DNA of 64,000 bases, from positions 219,576 through 283,575 of the forward strand of contig WTXI01000036.1 in assembly GCA_022376515.1 (NCBI GenBank), written 5' to 3'. The stretch is from Lactifluus volemus (Eukaryota; Basidiomycota; Agaricomycetes; Russulales; Russulaceae). A program made the position numbers and the translations under genes. The notes beneath the pieces are model-generated. The model was given only the letters and a program-made list of their open reading frames with translations, was not told the DNA's origin and made no database searches. Below, one piece after another: positions 46,447-59,300 of this stretch (position 1 is the first letter of the stretch; the number at the start of each line of letters is the position of its first letter).

Positions 46447-49047
46447 CTACCAACCCGCATAATGAAAGTCATCCGCCCACGTTCGATTGCGCGCCAAGGC
46501 GCGTCGTCGACGTTCGGCGATACTCTCCTCGGCATCTTTGCCTGGGTCTTGATGTGGTTGTTGATGTTGTTGCGACGGACCAGCCTGCGCATTACCGATG
46601 CCATTTACGGCAGCCGCGAGAGGGCGCAAGCCGCCGCCAGCACCGGCACCGCTGCCCCCGAGGGCGTTGCGCCGCCCAGCATTGCCGAGCAAGTTGGTCT
46701 TGCTGACTTGCCGCTCCCAAAGCAAGTTCCGTCGGAGGCTCTCGCTAAGTTCTGTTGCAAGCATTTGCCGCCTCGTCGTGCGTGGCGTCGTTGGTGGCGC
46801 GGGGGCGGGAGGTTCCATGGATGGTTGAGTGGGATTGGCGCTGTCGCGATGGTCGGAAGTATTGGACGCGCCATTGTTGACGACCCTTGCGTCGGAACCT
46901 GGTTATCTGACGCGCGCCGGCGAGATGGGTTGGCGAGGGCAGCCAAACGCTGTTGGGCCAGGCTGCGCGAGACTTGAATGGTATCATCCGGGTCTTCAGG
47001 ACTGTCGCTATCATCCTCCAACTCTTCCCCTTGCGGACGGCCCTTGGGCCGGTAGCCGCCGTGACCGGAAGACGTAGCGGTCGCGATGGGAGCTTGCGCG
47101 GTCACTTGCGCGGCCAATGGGTGCGCAGCAGAAGACTTTCCCGATGTAAGCGCAGAAGGGATGCCGGAACGTGTCATGTCGTGCGAAGACGTGACACGGT
47201 GCCCCGGAGGCAACACGTTCGGATCGGGGTTAAGCAATTGAGACAGGAGACCAGATTGCGTGCGACCCAAATTTGAATACGACCGTTTGGGCTGTTTGAC
47301 AAACAGGTCGCGCTGACGTTGCGCCTCGAGAGCAGCCTCACGAAGCCCCGAGTCCTCCTTAGTTGGAGGACACTTGTCCGTAACTGTACGCGCTGGATCT
47401 ACAACGCCCTCGCTGATGTCTTCTGATGCCCAAGAATCATCGTCCTCCTCTTCGGTGTCGGTCGTCTCGTATTCAGACGAGCTATGGGATACAACGATGC
47501 CACGTCTCGGGGCCGCAGAGGGCGGTGGCGGGTGTAGATTCGGAACTTGGGACGCTGTGGCGCCATTCGTTCGATGAGTCTGGGCTTTTGCAGTTGGCTG
47601 AGGTTCAACAGGGGGCCGTGGAAGGCGCGAAGGTCCAGCCACTTTCGCTGCTTTATCTGGATTTTGGTGGGATGTTGTGCGAGCCTTGGCAGGCTCCTTC
47701 CGCGTCACCTGCATGACGTGACGACCCGAGTTGAGCCGTGTCATGGGCGGACGGACGGGTGCATTCTTGTTGCGGCGACCACGATTGGTAGGGTGGGAAG
47801 ATGCTGAGGCAGTGCTGGTGCGAGTCTGATTGGAAGTGACACTACTGGGCTGCAGCTCGCCAGTTTCAGATGGCGATTTTCCGGTGCTGATGGAACCATT
47901 CGAGCCACGGTCTGGACAATCGCGCTCAGGAGAGGGAGACTGGTCCTGTTGCAAGAAGAAACGACGGTCGGAAGGTTTGAGTGTCCCATCCAAATGGCGC
48001 AGATGCAGAAACTTTGGCTGTAACTGGGGCTGGGACTGGGGCTGAGGTTGGGGAGAAGGGACGAGGGCAGCAGCCATGGGGACAAGAGATGAAGGAGGAG
48101 GAGGAGGTTGTGCCGGTGTTGGCACGGGGTTGGCAGGAGTTGTGGCGTCCGGGGAATTGTGCCGGAGCACAGCCGCGGATAGCCGAGGGGGCGGCGCAAG
48201 GTGTTGACCAGTGGGAGGCAGGGGAGTAGGGGGACCACTTGGAACTGGGGTAGCCGGGGGTGTTGGATGGGGTGTCGGGTTGACTACTACGACGCGTGGG
48301 AAGGCGGCTACAGATGGGGGTTGTGTGGAAGGGGGCGGAAGGAGCATACTCGGGATGGGTGCGACGACCATCGCACCGGGATCCGCCGCGACGATGACAA
48401 GATCGGGTTTAAAGAGAGCGAATGCTGGTGAGGGTTTGGCAGAAGCGAGGTCAAACTTGTCAGGGATGATATCGCATATGATCTTGCCCACAGAGGAAAC
48501 TGGTTTAAATCGGACTGTGGACGTTGATGCCGATGAGGGGAATTCGGTGCCATCGTTGGTACGGGTAGCACGTTCGAGGTCACGAGATGTTGGAGATACC
48601 GGGCGCGACCCTAACCGTGAGGTGAAGCGTTAAAACCAAAGAAAAAAAGCAAAAAACTCCAAAAAATTAGTAAACTTACCAGGACGATCAATGCCCCTCT
48701 CTGACACGGGAGTAAGAGGACAGGGGGCAGAATTTACTTCTGGTGAATGATAGACGATAGCGAGAGGCTCACTACGCGTGGATAATTGGCGATACCAGAG
48801 TCTCCACGAGATGTTTTCGAGTCGTCGACCATCTTGAAGGGATCCTTTACATCTTGTAAAGACTATTTTGGATGCAAATGAGAAATCGGGGGGAGAGAAA
48901 TGAAGAAAAAATGAGAGGGAGGGTAAAATAAAAAGTCAAAGAAAAAGACGTACTTGACCAAAGACCAGAAAGGGCATCACCACCGTCAATATCCTTGAGA
49001 GAGTCCGATACTAGACAAAGGACAGGTGATGGGAAATTTGGAACCAT
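46447..49047 (-). CDS. areA GATA-like (DUF1752) plus DUF3295 regulatory protein, one frame break
   Basis: Exons 49047-48954, 48862-48680 and 48610-46447. The start (SDSLKDIDGGDALSGLWSIF) and next exon (DGRRLENISWRLWYRQ) form the short areA-GATA-like N-terminal domain. A very long Pro/Ser/Gln-rich middle follows, with an acidic patch (SSSEYETTDTEEEDDD). The C terminus is DUF3295: TTPRTTRRQMLATELSESLR, RNLLWERQ, and the final WADDFHYAGW. Proteins with this pair are thought to act in nitrogen or retrograde signalling; that is family knowledge and not shown here. Near 46900 the frame slips by one missing base (GAT AAC CA then GGT TCC GAC), separating the body from the DUF3295 end. Total about 760 residues if continuous. 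Confidence 0.8.
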
Positions 49048-49875
49048 GACATAGAGAAAGAGGCGGTCGATATGTTTTTTTTTGTTCTGCAGTATGGTAG
49101 AGTGGACGCGTTCAAAGACGGTGACCAAAACGGTCCGATCACCGGGCTCTTCTTCTCTCTTGTCTTGTCTTGCCTCCGTTTAGACCCACGTGAACCGTTA
49201 TTACCCCACCCTCACTCCTCCATTCATTCACATGGCACATCGCCGTAAATGACATGACAACAACTCATTTCTCCCTCCTTCCCTCTCTCCCTCCCTCTCA
49301 CCCTCTCTTCTTCCCCCTTCCCCTTTCTTTCAGAGTGAACCTATTCATATATTTATCTTTTTATAAACGTGGCCTCTTGCTCACTCGGAGTAGCCCGCGC
49401 CACCTACTATTTAAAGTTATATCGATTCCTGATCACGATCCATATACGCCGGTCTCACTCACCGTGCGGCGCCCGCCCCGCGGCTCGGCAGGCGCTACGA
49501 CGTAACCGCATTATTTGTCGTCACTCAAAATGGTTAGCACAGGGCATCATCAATGTTCCACCTGAGAGGGAGAGATGCGAACAGCTCTCTTTTGTACTGT
49601 ATTATGTACCAATTGGCAACGCTTCTAAGATACACCGACTTACAGCAAGGTAATAATAAACCGGGCCTCTTCTCGCCTGTTGTGTTGCAACGACCGACAA
49701 TTCTCTCTCACAGTGCCTGCGTTCAACGCGTCCACCGTGCTGTGCTCTATATCAGGGGTATCATATCTCTGCGAGCAACCAAATGTGATCCTGCCCAGGG
49801 TGATTACTCCGGTTCGGGGCTGCCAAATGGGAAACGGTAACACCAAACCGACAGACGAGAGAGGGTCCTGCCATC
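49048..49875. other. Upstream region with pyrimidine tract
   Basis: Promoter side of the DUF3295 gene. A C/T-rich tract at about 49265-49332 is typical of fungal promoters or 5'UTRs. No gene recognised to the right of it. Confidence 0.4.
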
Positions 49876-50736
49876 CTAAGCCTCACTCGCCAGCTGGCAT
49901 GTGCCCTTGTCCAGGTGATACTTTAGCCCGTTTGGGTTAAGATACGACTAGCGTGCAAAATGTCAGCACCAATCAAGCCGTCTTAAGTAATCCAACAAGG
50001 CCAACCTTCAAACAGCCAGGTTTCTAACCGAGTCGGAATTAGTAGTGGATAACGAGTGCATGTGGACATTCATACCGGGCAATGATACAATTTTTCGCGT
50101 TTCCGCGGCGTTGTCGTAATTTCTTGTGACTGGAATCGGCCGCGGGGTCCACGTCGTTCAACGCGTTTTGGTCCACACGCCGATTCGCGTGGTGTAGTGA
50201 GTAATGAGGGTGAGAGCGCAATCGGCTCTTTTTGCGTTGACAGCGAGACAAGCTCGGGCGTCGGTAAACGGCCCAGAATATCTTGCGGACTGGGCGGGCC
50301 AGCCATGCTGACCGGTGAGGTGGCAGAATCAGACTCGCTGTCTAGCATCGGTGGACAGGGACTTGGCGTGCGTGGACATGATCCCTCGGGAAGTGCGCGG
50401 GGTTGGGGGAAACTGAGAACCATATGCGCGACATCATAGAGTGTGTCCGTGATGGATAGTAAGAGGGCTCTTCGGGAAACACAGGCACCGATTCGACGTG
50501 TGTCGCTTCAAAGTGCGCAAGCAGCTCATGCAAATCTGGAATGTTGAGCCCGCAACAGGTAAAGTTGGAACACTAACACGTAAAAAGGCGGTTAACTACC
50601 GAACAAAGGGAGGGGGGGGAGGCGGGATATTGACAAACGAGTGAAGACTCACGATTTCGCGCTCAAAAGTTGGATGGAGGATCGAGTCGAATGAGTCGAG
50701 AGGATCCGGGGAATCAGGGGAGAGTGAGTGGACCAT
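49876..50736 (-). CDS. Sfp1-like C2H2 zinc-finger regulator with an 18-nt microexon
   Basis: Exons 50736-50653, 50572-50076, a microexon 50023-50006, and 49947-49876. The first finger-like element is CSNFTCCGLNIPDLHELLAH ending FEATH, and the last three exons build a second finger: YHCP + KPGCLK + SYLNPNGLKYH...KGTC. This pair and order match Sfp1-type fungal regulators of ribosome biogenesis and growth. Start 50736 (MVHSLSPDSPDP) is chosen because an upstream ATG (50856) does not keep phase; an intron in the 5'UTR is likely. Near 50460 one base is missing between the EEPSYYPS segment and ITDTLYDVAHM in the next frame. Middle is Ser/Pro-rich. Length about 220 residues, short for Sfp1. Confidence 0.68.
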
Positions 50737-53700
50737 GAACAAGGATCGGAAAGAGTGGAAAATGCGAAACTAGACGATGGGAACAAAGGTAGTTAGCAAG
50801 TGAACCAAAAAAAAAGAGGAATAAAAAAAATAGGCGTACTCGAAGGAGTCCATCATGGTGTTGTCGTCCGAGGGGATAGAAAGGCAGGGCGGGAAAGGGA
50901 GAAGGGGTCGTGAAGGCGACCGAGACGACGGTGGTGATATACTGACACGAGTCGCACGTCGCTCGGGGAACTAGGCCAGAAGCTTTCCGGTGCAGTTCAA
51001 AAGAAGCGCGCCAAGCTTTAATGGATCAGCGTTCGACAGGAACGGAACTAACTCAATGCGATCTCCGGCCGAACGGCAGCCTGAGCTAGTGCCTAGTTTT
51101 GTAATTTCGACTTCCTTTATTAGATTCACCCTTCCCCAACACAGCCTTCCCAAAAAAAGATCTTCAACCCTTCTGCTCAGCGAACTCGTTCCTTTTCTAT
51201 AACGCCAGAAATCAGAAAACGTTCGTAGACAGTTGGTCATTCAATTACTTCATGTGGGGTCGGTGGGGTGGGTCGACGCGGCTGAAACTCCCCCAGTTCG
51301 TATCTCGTTGCATTTTGAGTTCCGTCAGTCGGAGGCGGAGGACGTGAAGGAGACCCTGTCGGTCGGTGCCGTACAAGGTCAGGGATGGTGTCCTGGTGTT
51401 CCCACTCTCCCACTAAGCTGGTACTGGTCATTCCACGTACAGTGCGGGCCCGTATGCCTGATACGTGACAGGGATACTGTAGGTGCCAGAAGTGGTGTAA
51501 GCGGCCTTGGGACCCTACTGCTTGCCGGGCCTTGCCCAGTGTAAGACGGCAGCGGTGACTGAAAATTGCGTAACGTAACGACTGGTTATCGCAAACCCTG
51601 TTTGTGTCCATTACAACTCCTTGACAACCATGTTGAACACTGTTTCGACATTGTCAACTTGGTATCATCAGACGCGACATGACACACAAGGAACGATGTC
51701 TCGACATCCTCTAGTATTGAAAATTTACTCCATTCCATCATCAAGGCCTTTGTCCTTACAAAAGTGTCCATTTTGGACACAAGCTAGAGGCTCAATTCCA
51801 CACCCGAACCACCCGCAACCGTGCCTAATGCACAGAACGGCGGAATGAAGATTGAACACCACTGTCACGCGGCCCCACCGCCATTTACAATGGTTTACCC
51901 AGACTTGAAGATACAGCTGAAATGTCTTTGTTGATCTAAACTTTGAAATTGAACATTCGGAGAATCCTTGATTGTGAATCCGACGTCTGTAACTCACGCC
52001 TCGGTTAGCGGCTGCGACCAGTCGCACTCTTGGATCTTAGATCTCAGTTAGCGTGGGTGAGAACGCCGTGAAATGGAAACTGTCACACAAATTTGATCAA
52101 GGGTGGCAAAGCGCTCATCAAACCATCAGTTGGTGTTATCCTCCGTTTTCGAACCTTGTGCTTGGGTGAGTAGTACATCGGGGTTTAGAGGTCTCCTAGG
52201 GTCGATGACTCGAAACTGAACACTGGAACCGAAATGGCAAAAGGCGCAATGCAACCTTCCACAAATGGGGGGTCGTTTCGTTCAAAAGAGTGCGTAAGGG
52301 TGTTTCCTAGTAAAGCGTGTCGTGGCCAAAAAGTGGACAGAACTTGTCTATAAAACAAGGGAAGCACAGGAAGGGTGATTGGCAAGGGGCTCATTAAATC
52401 AACGATGACCTGGACCGGCCAATCTGGGCTACTTGAGGCAGGACCAAATACAAGTTCTACTGATAGGGACACGGGGAACAAGGAGTTGAGACAGATTCAC
52501 AGAAAATGAGGCGCATCATCCGGAAACCGAATGATCACCGATGTGCTGGCGAAGCAAACCTCCCTTTTGGAACCCGAGTCGGATGATAACACCAACACGC
52601 TGACGATGATCGCGGATGACTATGACCTCAAGGTAACAGCGTTCAGACCGTCAAGATGAGATCGATGAGAAGCAGCGAGGGATATGACTTGTATGAATCG
52701 ACCGATCGAGCAGATTGGCTGCTGCTGCGCAACGCAGCATGCCCTGATCGACATAGACCGAAAACGGGAGACTTGCACGTCCCACAGATATGTTTTCTGC
52801 CACGCGGTTGACTTGTCTGGATGTTCGCTTGCCTTGTTGTTTGTCCCGAATAAGTCAAGGAGAAAGGTCACAGGTCATCGCAAACGCACAGGTGCGTGGA
52901 ATAACTTCGGCAGTCATCGTCGCGAGGTTGCGCATTTCGATTCTCCGAGGTTCAGGGAATACCCGACCCAATCGTTGAAACGCCGGTGAACCGACGAGGC
53001 GTAACGGGGAGCGTATCGAAATGAGCGATCGGGGTCTCCAGGTCCGGAACTTTGAGAAAGGTAGACTCTTACATCTCTGTTCATGATCAATGCATCGAAT
53101 TCCCCAGAACATCTTTCTTTCCACCGGGTTGAGCTGCATGGGCATTGGTTGCACTGGTTTGTTCGCTTTCTGCGATACTCATCGCACGGGGTGGTGCCTC
53201 GAAGTGAGTGGCAAAAGCGGTGTGGCACGGACGTTGGCATGGACCGGGAGATGATAATCACGGTACTTGTAGGTGCGGTGTTATCAGTCATCGCCTGACA
53301 GATGAGCGCCGCTGTCTGTTCTGATCAAGGATTTTCACACGATATTTCCTGGAACGTTCTTGTCTGTTTTGTTTGCTTCCATGGCTTCTTCCCCGTCCCG
53401 GTATCTATCCACACCCTATTCGCATTAGGGATCACAATGCCTTGCCTTCATTGGAATTAGCACTCTTAGAATTTCATTAATCAATACACCGTCTCGGAAC
53501 AGAGCGTAGAGAAGTCGCACAATCTCAGCATAATTCCCACATAACATGAAAAGGAGGTCCCCTCTAGGCACTTTCGCAAGAGGTGTTAAGACGGAGCAAA
53601 ATATCTCAGTCAAACCGTCTCCAAAGATGAATGGCATCGCCTGTTTCGTATAACTTCGTGGGATTCATACTACTAGTATCGACGTTCCGTGGGGCGACTG

Positions 53701-53862
53701 TCAGGAAGTAGCCGAAATTTGTTCAGGAGCAGAACGCCTCGTGTCATCCCAATGTCACGCACAGCGCAAGATCTCTGTTAAACCATAGTTTCCCCATCAG
53801 ACAGTGAGACCCAGAAAAAAAAAACATGCCTGGGGGGTGAAGAGTCTAATCTACCTTTCGGC
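50737..53862. other. Long gene-poor stretch, nothing recognised
   Basis: The left end is the Sfp1-like promoter. The rest has open frames under 130 residues with no motif. A short minus piece at 53425-53637 (VPRGDLLFMLCGNYAEIVRL) is protein-like but unplaced. Confidence 0.4.
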
Positions 53863-55577
53863 CTATTCATTGTCGTCGCCCTCATCTTCGCTCGACTCTC
53901 CGTCCTCCTCTTCTTCAAGTGCGGCTTCAGCTTCAGCTTGCAACTGTGCCACAGAAGCAGCGCTCGCAATTGCCTGCTCGAGCATCTGTGTCTGCTCAGG
54001 CGAAAGGCCATACAATGACGAGAGCGAGGCGTTGAAGGCGGGCGCGGAAGACGCGCCATCGCCCGTGGCAACGGCAGGAGGCGGAACAATTGAATTAGAA
54101 GTTCCACCAGGGGTTAACTGTGCCTGCGCCCGTGCCAGAGCGCTAGCAAGCGCGGCCTGGCCACCTGTAGCATCCACGACCACGTCCTCGGGAATCGCAG
54201 GCGCAGCCCCGCCCAGTGCACGGTCGACGCAAGCTTGCAGGATCGGGTGTAATCGCACCACCGCTTCGTGAGCAGCTGCAAGCACTTGCGGGGGCAACTC
54301 GCCGTCTTCGAGGATACCCGCGGTTCCGGAGGCGGCTTCGGAGGCGTCATACCACACGCGCGTGCGACGCAACTCGTCCTCAGTGCCGGTGGTGCCTCGC
54401 GGGACATCAATCTCGGCCACGTCTGCCGTGGCACATGCGCTGTGGCGGGCCGCGGCAGTATTGCGGTGTCGCGTCAGGGCGTCACGGCGAGAGAAGGCTT
54501 TGGCGCAGCCGGTGCACTGCCAGGCCTTGTCGTCGTGCAAACGCTCGTGGCGTTTCAGGTCATGGTTGCGCGCAAAGCCAGCGGGACAGCGTGTGCAGCG
54601 GAAGGGGCGCTCGGAGGTGTGGGCGCGCGTGTGCGCACGTAGGCTGTAGAGGCGGGCGAATGTTTTGCCACAACCTGGGAAGCCACAAGGGTATACCGAC
54701 GTGCCGGGAAGTCCCCAGGGGGTAGGACCGGGGCTGCCAATGGGAACGCCGGAGAGTACACCGAGAGCTTGGATGAGACCGCCAAGCTCTCGTAGAGCAT
54801 TGCGAGCAGGCCCCGTGGCGGTCATCGCAAACAAGAAGACTTGGTGTAGTGGAAACTGGATAGAGGCGATCAAGGGTGGCGGTGGTGGGCCTGTCGGTGG
54901 AGCAGTGGGGCTAGTAAAAGCGGAAACGATGGCACGACTGGCAGCGTCTAGCTGTGTGTGCAGTGCATAAGGCATAGCAAGAGAGAACGGGCGCTTGAGG
55001 GGCGGGGCACCTTCGGGCGTGGCATCGTTTTCGTCGCGCTGGCGTTTCCCAAGCTCGAGTTGAATGGATGACTCTTCGGAATGACGTAGAGAAGAGAAAA
55101 GGGCATCAGAACGCGCGAGGGATACTAGTAGGTGACTGAGTGGTTTGGCGACCTCCTTTGGGATGGTGTTGGACGAGACGGCATTGTTGAAAGCGTCAAG
55201 GACGGAAACGTTGTTGGTGCCTGGAATGACGGTGGTGGAAAAGGTCGAGAGCGCGAGGGGATCGTTTGCAATGTCCTTGAGAATGATTCGTATGGTCTTG
55301 AGAGCCTCGTGTACTCGTTTATCTGGCACGAGGCTGTTGGAGACTGTAGAAGTATTCGACCCTGGGCCATACGCAGCGGCAGCAGCTGCGCCTGGGCCTT
55401 GCTTATCTCCGCCCATAGCTGGTCGTTCAAGCGACGGGCGATCTCCTCCGCCTCTGCATCTGCATCTTCATCGTCTTCATCATCTTCTGCAACGTCACCT
55501 TCGCCTTGTTCACGTTCTGAAAGCTCGACAATCTGTTCTGCAACGGAGGAAGCTTGATTTTGTGTATCGAGTTCCAT
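53863..55577 (-). CDS. C2H2 zinc-finger transcription factor, one frame break
   Basis: A nearly intronless gene. It starts at 55577 (MELDTQNQASSVAEQIVELS) with a very acidic stretch and a helix (ARRLNDQLWAEISKAQAQ). Downstream come VPDKRVHEALKTIRIILKDI and, in the second half, three C2H2 fingers: CGFPGCGKTFARLYSLRAH, CTRCPAGFARNHDLKRH, CTGCAKAFSRRDALTRH. The C terminus is Ala/Glu-rich and acidic, a possible activation domain. The N-terminal part and the rest are in different frames; a single missing base near 55385, in a GCN-rich run, would explain it. Otherwise the main frame would start at 55416. DNA binding is inferred from the fingers; targets unknown. Confidence 0.82.
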
Positions 55578-56321
55578 AGAAGAGATACAGTAAAAGTAAA
55601 GTTGTCGGAAAGCGGCCCACGGTCCGGATATCATTTCTTTTCATCTGCTTGACCTTGACCTTGACCTTGAGCGCTCGCACAAGAGTTCCCCCTGCAATCC
55701 AACTGCTAATCTTCCAGCTCTATTTGTTACTTCTCTGCTAATACGGACACGCAACTTTGGAGCTGTTCAAGTGTTGGTCTCAAGTTGTACGGGGCGGTGT
55801 GTCTACTCGAATCGGGACCGTATCAGACATCTGTAGTCGGTTGGGGTCATCACGTCATTCTATGCTGTTGGTGCATGCTCGGTTGAGCCCACGAAAGAAC
55901 TCAGAGCTCGTTGTTCCGAGTTGATACCAAGAAGTTTGGCGGGGGCTCATGTGCCAATCGAGAATTTCAATTGTTGGATCTAAAATTTGCTTTGCACGGC
56001 AAACACGTCATTCTCAGTTTCCCCTCTGGCAGAAAGCGTGATGAGGTCAAAAAGAGGAGTAAGCTGCCAACTATGCAAGAAAAAACGAACAGTAGCCGAA
56101 CCAACCAAAAGCCAAAGGCTCGGGAGAGAGAAGACAAAACCGAGATATAGGCCGCAGTGGAGCTACTGTAAATCCCTTTTCTCCATTCGGTATCATAAAC
56201 CAACAAGTGACTGCGTATCTTAAACCCCTTATTATCGATCCTTCTCCAAGTCGTCTGTACTGTACAAATTGCTCACTCTGGTACCTCAGGTCCAAAAGCG
56301 GCTTGGTCGAGGGTTTCACGT
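55578..56321. other. Intergenic plus duplicated decarboxylase flank
   Basis: From about 56150 to 56321 this is the duplicated 3' flank of decarboxylase copy 2. The remainder holds the promoter side of the C2H2 gene. No gene recognised. Confidence 0.4.
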
Positions 56322-59300
56322 TCATCCAGAGCCGCTGACCGCGCCATAAGCAGCGACATTGACAGGGACTACAGAAGATCCACGACGCCGCCCAATGCCC
56401 ATACCAACGCGTACGAGAGTTTCAAGCCTCGCACGTCCGTTGATCAACAGGTCTTCGTCCCACTCGACGACGTTCTTCTCAAACAAGCACACGACCGTCG
56501 AGCCACCTGACGCGTGATAGAACAGAATGCAGTCAGCAACGTCATTGCCAGATAGTACGTTTTTTCGCTACCCACCAAATGCAAAGTATCCAAGTTCCTG
56601 TCCGCGCTTGACAAAGTCTCCCTTTGACACCGTCGTCTTGATGCTGCCGACCATCATTGCTCCGATACACGCTGTCATTACGCGCCCAAATTGCGGGCTA
56701 TCTATCTGCACGATCTTGCGCACATTCTCGCCGTACACGTCCAGTGTCGTTCGGATCGCTTGTGGCTGCACATGTGACCCATGAGCCTCATGGACTCGAT
56801 GGCATCAAGGTGTCACTTACGTTGACGGTGTAATACTCGCCCGAGATGTCTGTCATCGATCCGATGGTACCATCCACAGGTGAATGAAAGCGGTGATAGT
56901 CTTGCGGTGCAAGGCGGAAGATGACAAGTGCGCCACCCACATAGCGTTCTGCTTGACCCTTGTATGCGTCACCGAGGAGCCGCTCAACGGTAAACTCGCG
57001 GCCCTTAATCCACAGTCGTGTCGCTTCGCTAATCGTCTCGAACGCCATAAGTCGACAGTCTGCCCCACTTACGGTTCGGTTCGGGTCATCGGGCATCTCC
57101 ACGGGCCGCGCATCGGGTTTCAATTTCCTGCAGAGGAGAGTGAAGGCCGCGAAAAGTGATCGTGGAATAGAACATACCGATAAAAGAATTCGTTAAAGGT
57201 TTCTAGAGAGGCGATTTCGTTAAGCGCTCGAGACGTCAGACAGGTACCTAGACGCACTGAAAGAGGACACAGGATCCAATATCTCGTCGACATTGAGGTT
57301 ATAGAACTTGATGAACGCTGGAATGTCACGGGCAGACCCGGGTGAGTCATACTTGATGCCCTGTTTGAATGAGAGGGACTTGAGAAGCCGGCGAGCTATG
57401 ATGAGGATTCATATATGAACGAGAAATAATCGGTCAATTTGATGTCGCACCTCGTGCGCCCTCAATTTCCGAGAGAGCGCCCTGACAGCAACAAAAAGTC
57501 TCAATCGTGACGGAGTGCCGCAGTGCGAGGGGCACGTTACTCACCTTGTATAGTAGGCGGATGCCGAGTCGCACGTACACCTCCATCTTTTCTTCCTCCA
57601 GTTCACCGGTCATCCGATTCTGTACGATGATGTTTGCAGAATTCTACGGCGCGCTTTAGCTCGAAGCGATAGAAAAGAGAAGCAGACTACACACCGCACC
57701 AATCTTGTAAGTTCCTGCGAACACCTTGGACAGCACATTCGTGTACCACTTGCGCTCCGCCTGGAGTGGGGTCACGAAATTGCCAACCATGATGCGATCG
57801 ATGCGTGCCCAGTCCTGGCTCGCACACACTGCGAGGTGGGTCAGGATGTCACGTTCCGCCTTGGAGTTTAGACGCGGACGATGGCACAGTGGGCAGTTCT
57901 TGATGTTGATCACGCGTTCGAACACTTCGTCGCCAGGGCCATTACCATTGCCGTCACCGCTGATACTTCCTCCTAAACCCGAGACTGTATTCTCCGTGTC
58001 TGACATGAGCGATGAAGACGTCGAGGGTTGGGGCACGGCTTGCGGACGTCCCTCATCATGCACGTGGTCCGCCACCTGCGTCTGCATTGGTTCCGTGGGG
58101 TGAACAGCTCGTGGTGCCGGATGCTGATGTGCTGGCAGCAACGCGTCGTCGATATTATGTGCAGGGCCGGAGAAGCTAAGCGAATCGAGACCCAAGTAAA
58201 GGGGTATCTGCGTGCCTGCATGGAGGTCAGGTGTATGAGGAGTGCTGCTTTCCGTTCCTATTCCGAGTTCGCGCTCGCGGTCCTCGTTCTCCGACGGGCG
58301 GATACGCTTCTTCTCCGAGGTGGGTCTGCAAATCTCTGTCTCGAGACATTGGATGGCCTCGGGAAAAATTAGCTCGTCCGTTTGTGGGTTCTTGTTCCAG
58401 CGTGTGAAGAACGAGTCTATCGTCTCCGTAGAGAGCGTCGAACCGAGCGAGTCGAGCATGGATGTAAGTTCGATGTGCGAAAGTGTGCGCGTGTCGTCTG
58501 AATCATATTCCTTGAGTAATTGATACCAGAGGCGCTGGCGTAGCGCATCATAAGGCTGGTACTTTGCACTGCAAAGTACCACTAAGCGTATATTCTGCTC
58601 AACGCAAGCACCGCAGCTCTTACCGACATGTGATAGTTGAATTACACTTCTTGGTCGTAACCAGCGGGAGTTTAAACTCCTGGAAGGGGCGCGTGCCATC
58701 TTCGTCTTCAGGATAGAGACCGGTATTAGGATCTTTTTTGGGGACGTTCGCGGCTAATTCGGCAAACTCAATGGCGGCTTCACCGACAGCTTCGTTGGAC
58801 GAAAGTTTATCCCAATCCAGCACACTGAGCTGTATTTGGTATGGTTGTTCGTAATCGCGCACTTGGAAGAGAAGCTTCTCGTCCCACACGGGGTTCAGAT
58901 GATGCCGGATGACGCGGGTCCGGAAGACCTTCTTGCTGAATGAGACAACCACAAAAGGGTCCATATCCCACCCCGTAAGGATCACTTGGAAAACCGATCA
59001 GGATTGCTAGAGTGACGAAGGGCACAGTCGACTTACTGTTTCGCAACCGTGGGAGGTCGGTTGCACGATTGATCTCGAGCATGACAATGCCCACAACGTC
59101 CTTTTCTGCATCGAGCTCATATGTATCGCTCTTCTGCCCTTCCCATCGGCTGAGAATTCCCATCCTTTTCCCCCCAGTAGAGGAGGTTGCGAAGGTTGAC
59201 TGAGGAGGAGATGCGGTGCTCGCTGCCATGTCGGAAGAAGCTGGGAGTGTGGGCTTGGCTGTCTTGGTATCGTCCTCGTCGTCTTCGGCATCGCATTCCT

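Noticed and set aside
46462..48633. Plus-strand frames opposite the DUF3295 gene
   Set aside because: Antisense shadows in a compositionally biased gene; no domain.
53863..54800. Plus-strand frames opposite the C2H2 gene
   Set aside because: They are shadows of a GC-rich coding strand with Arg/Cys-rich composition.
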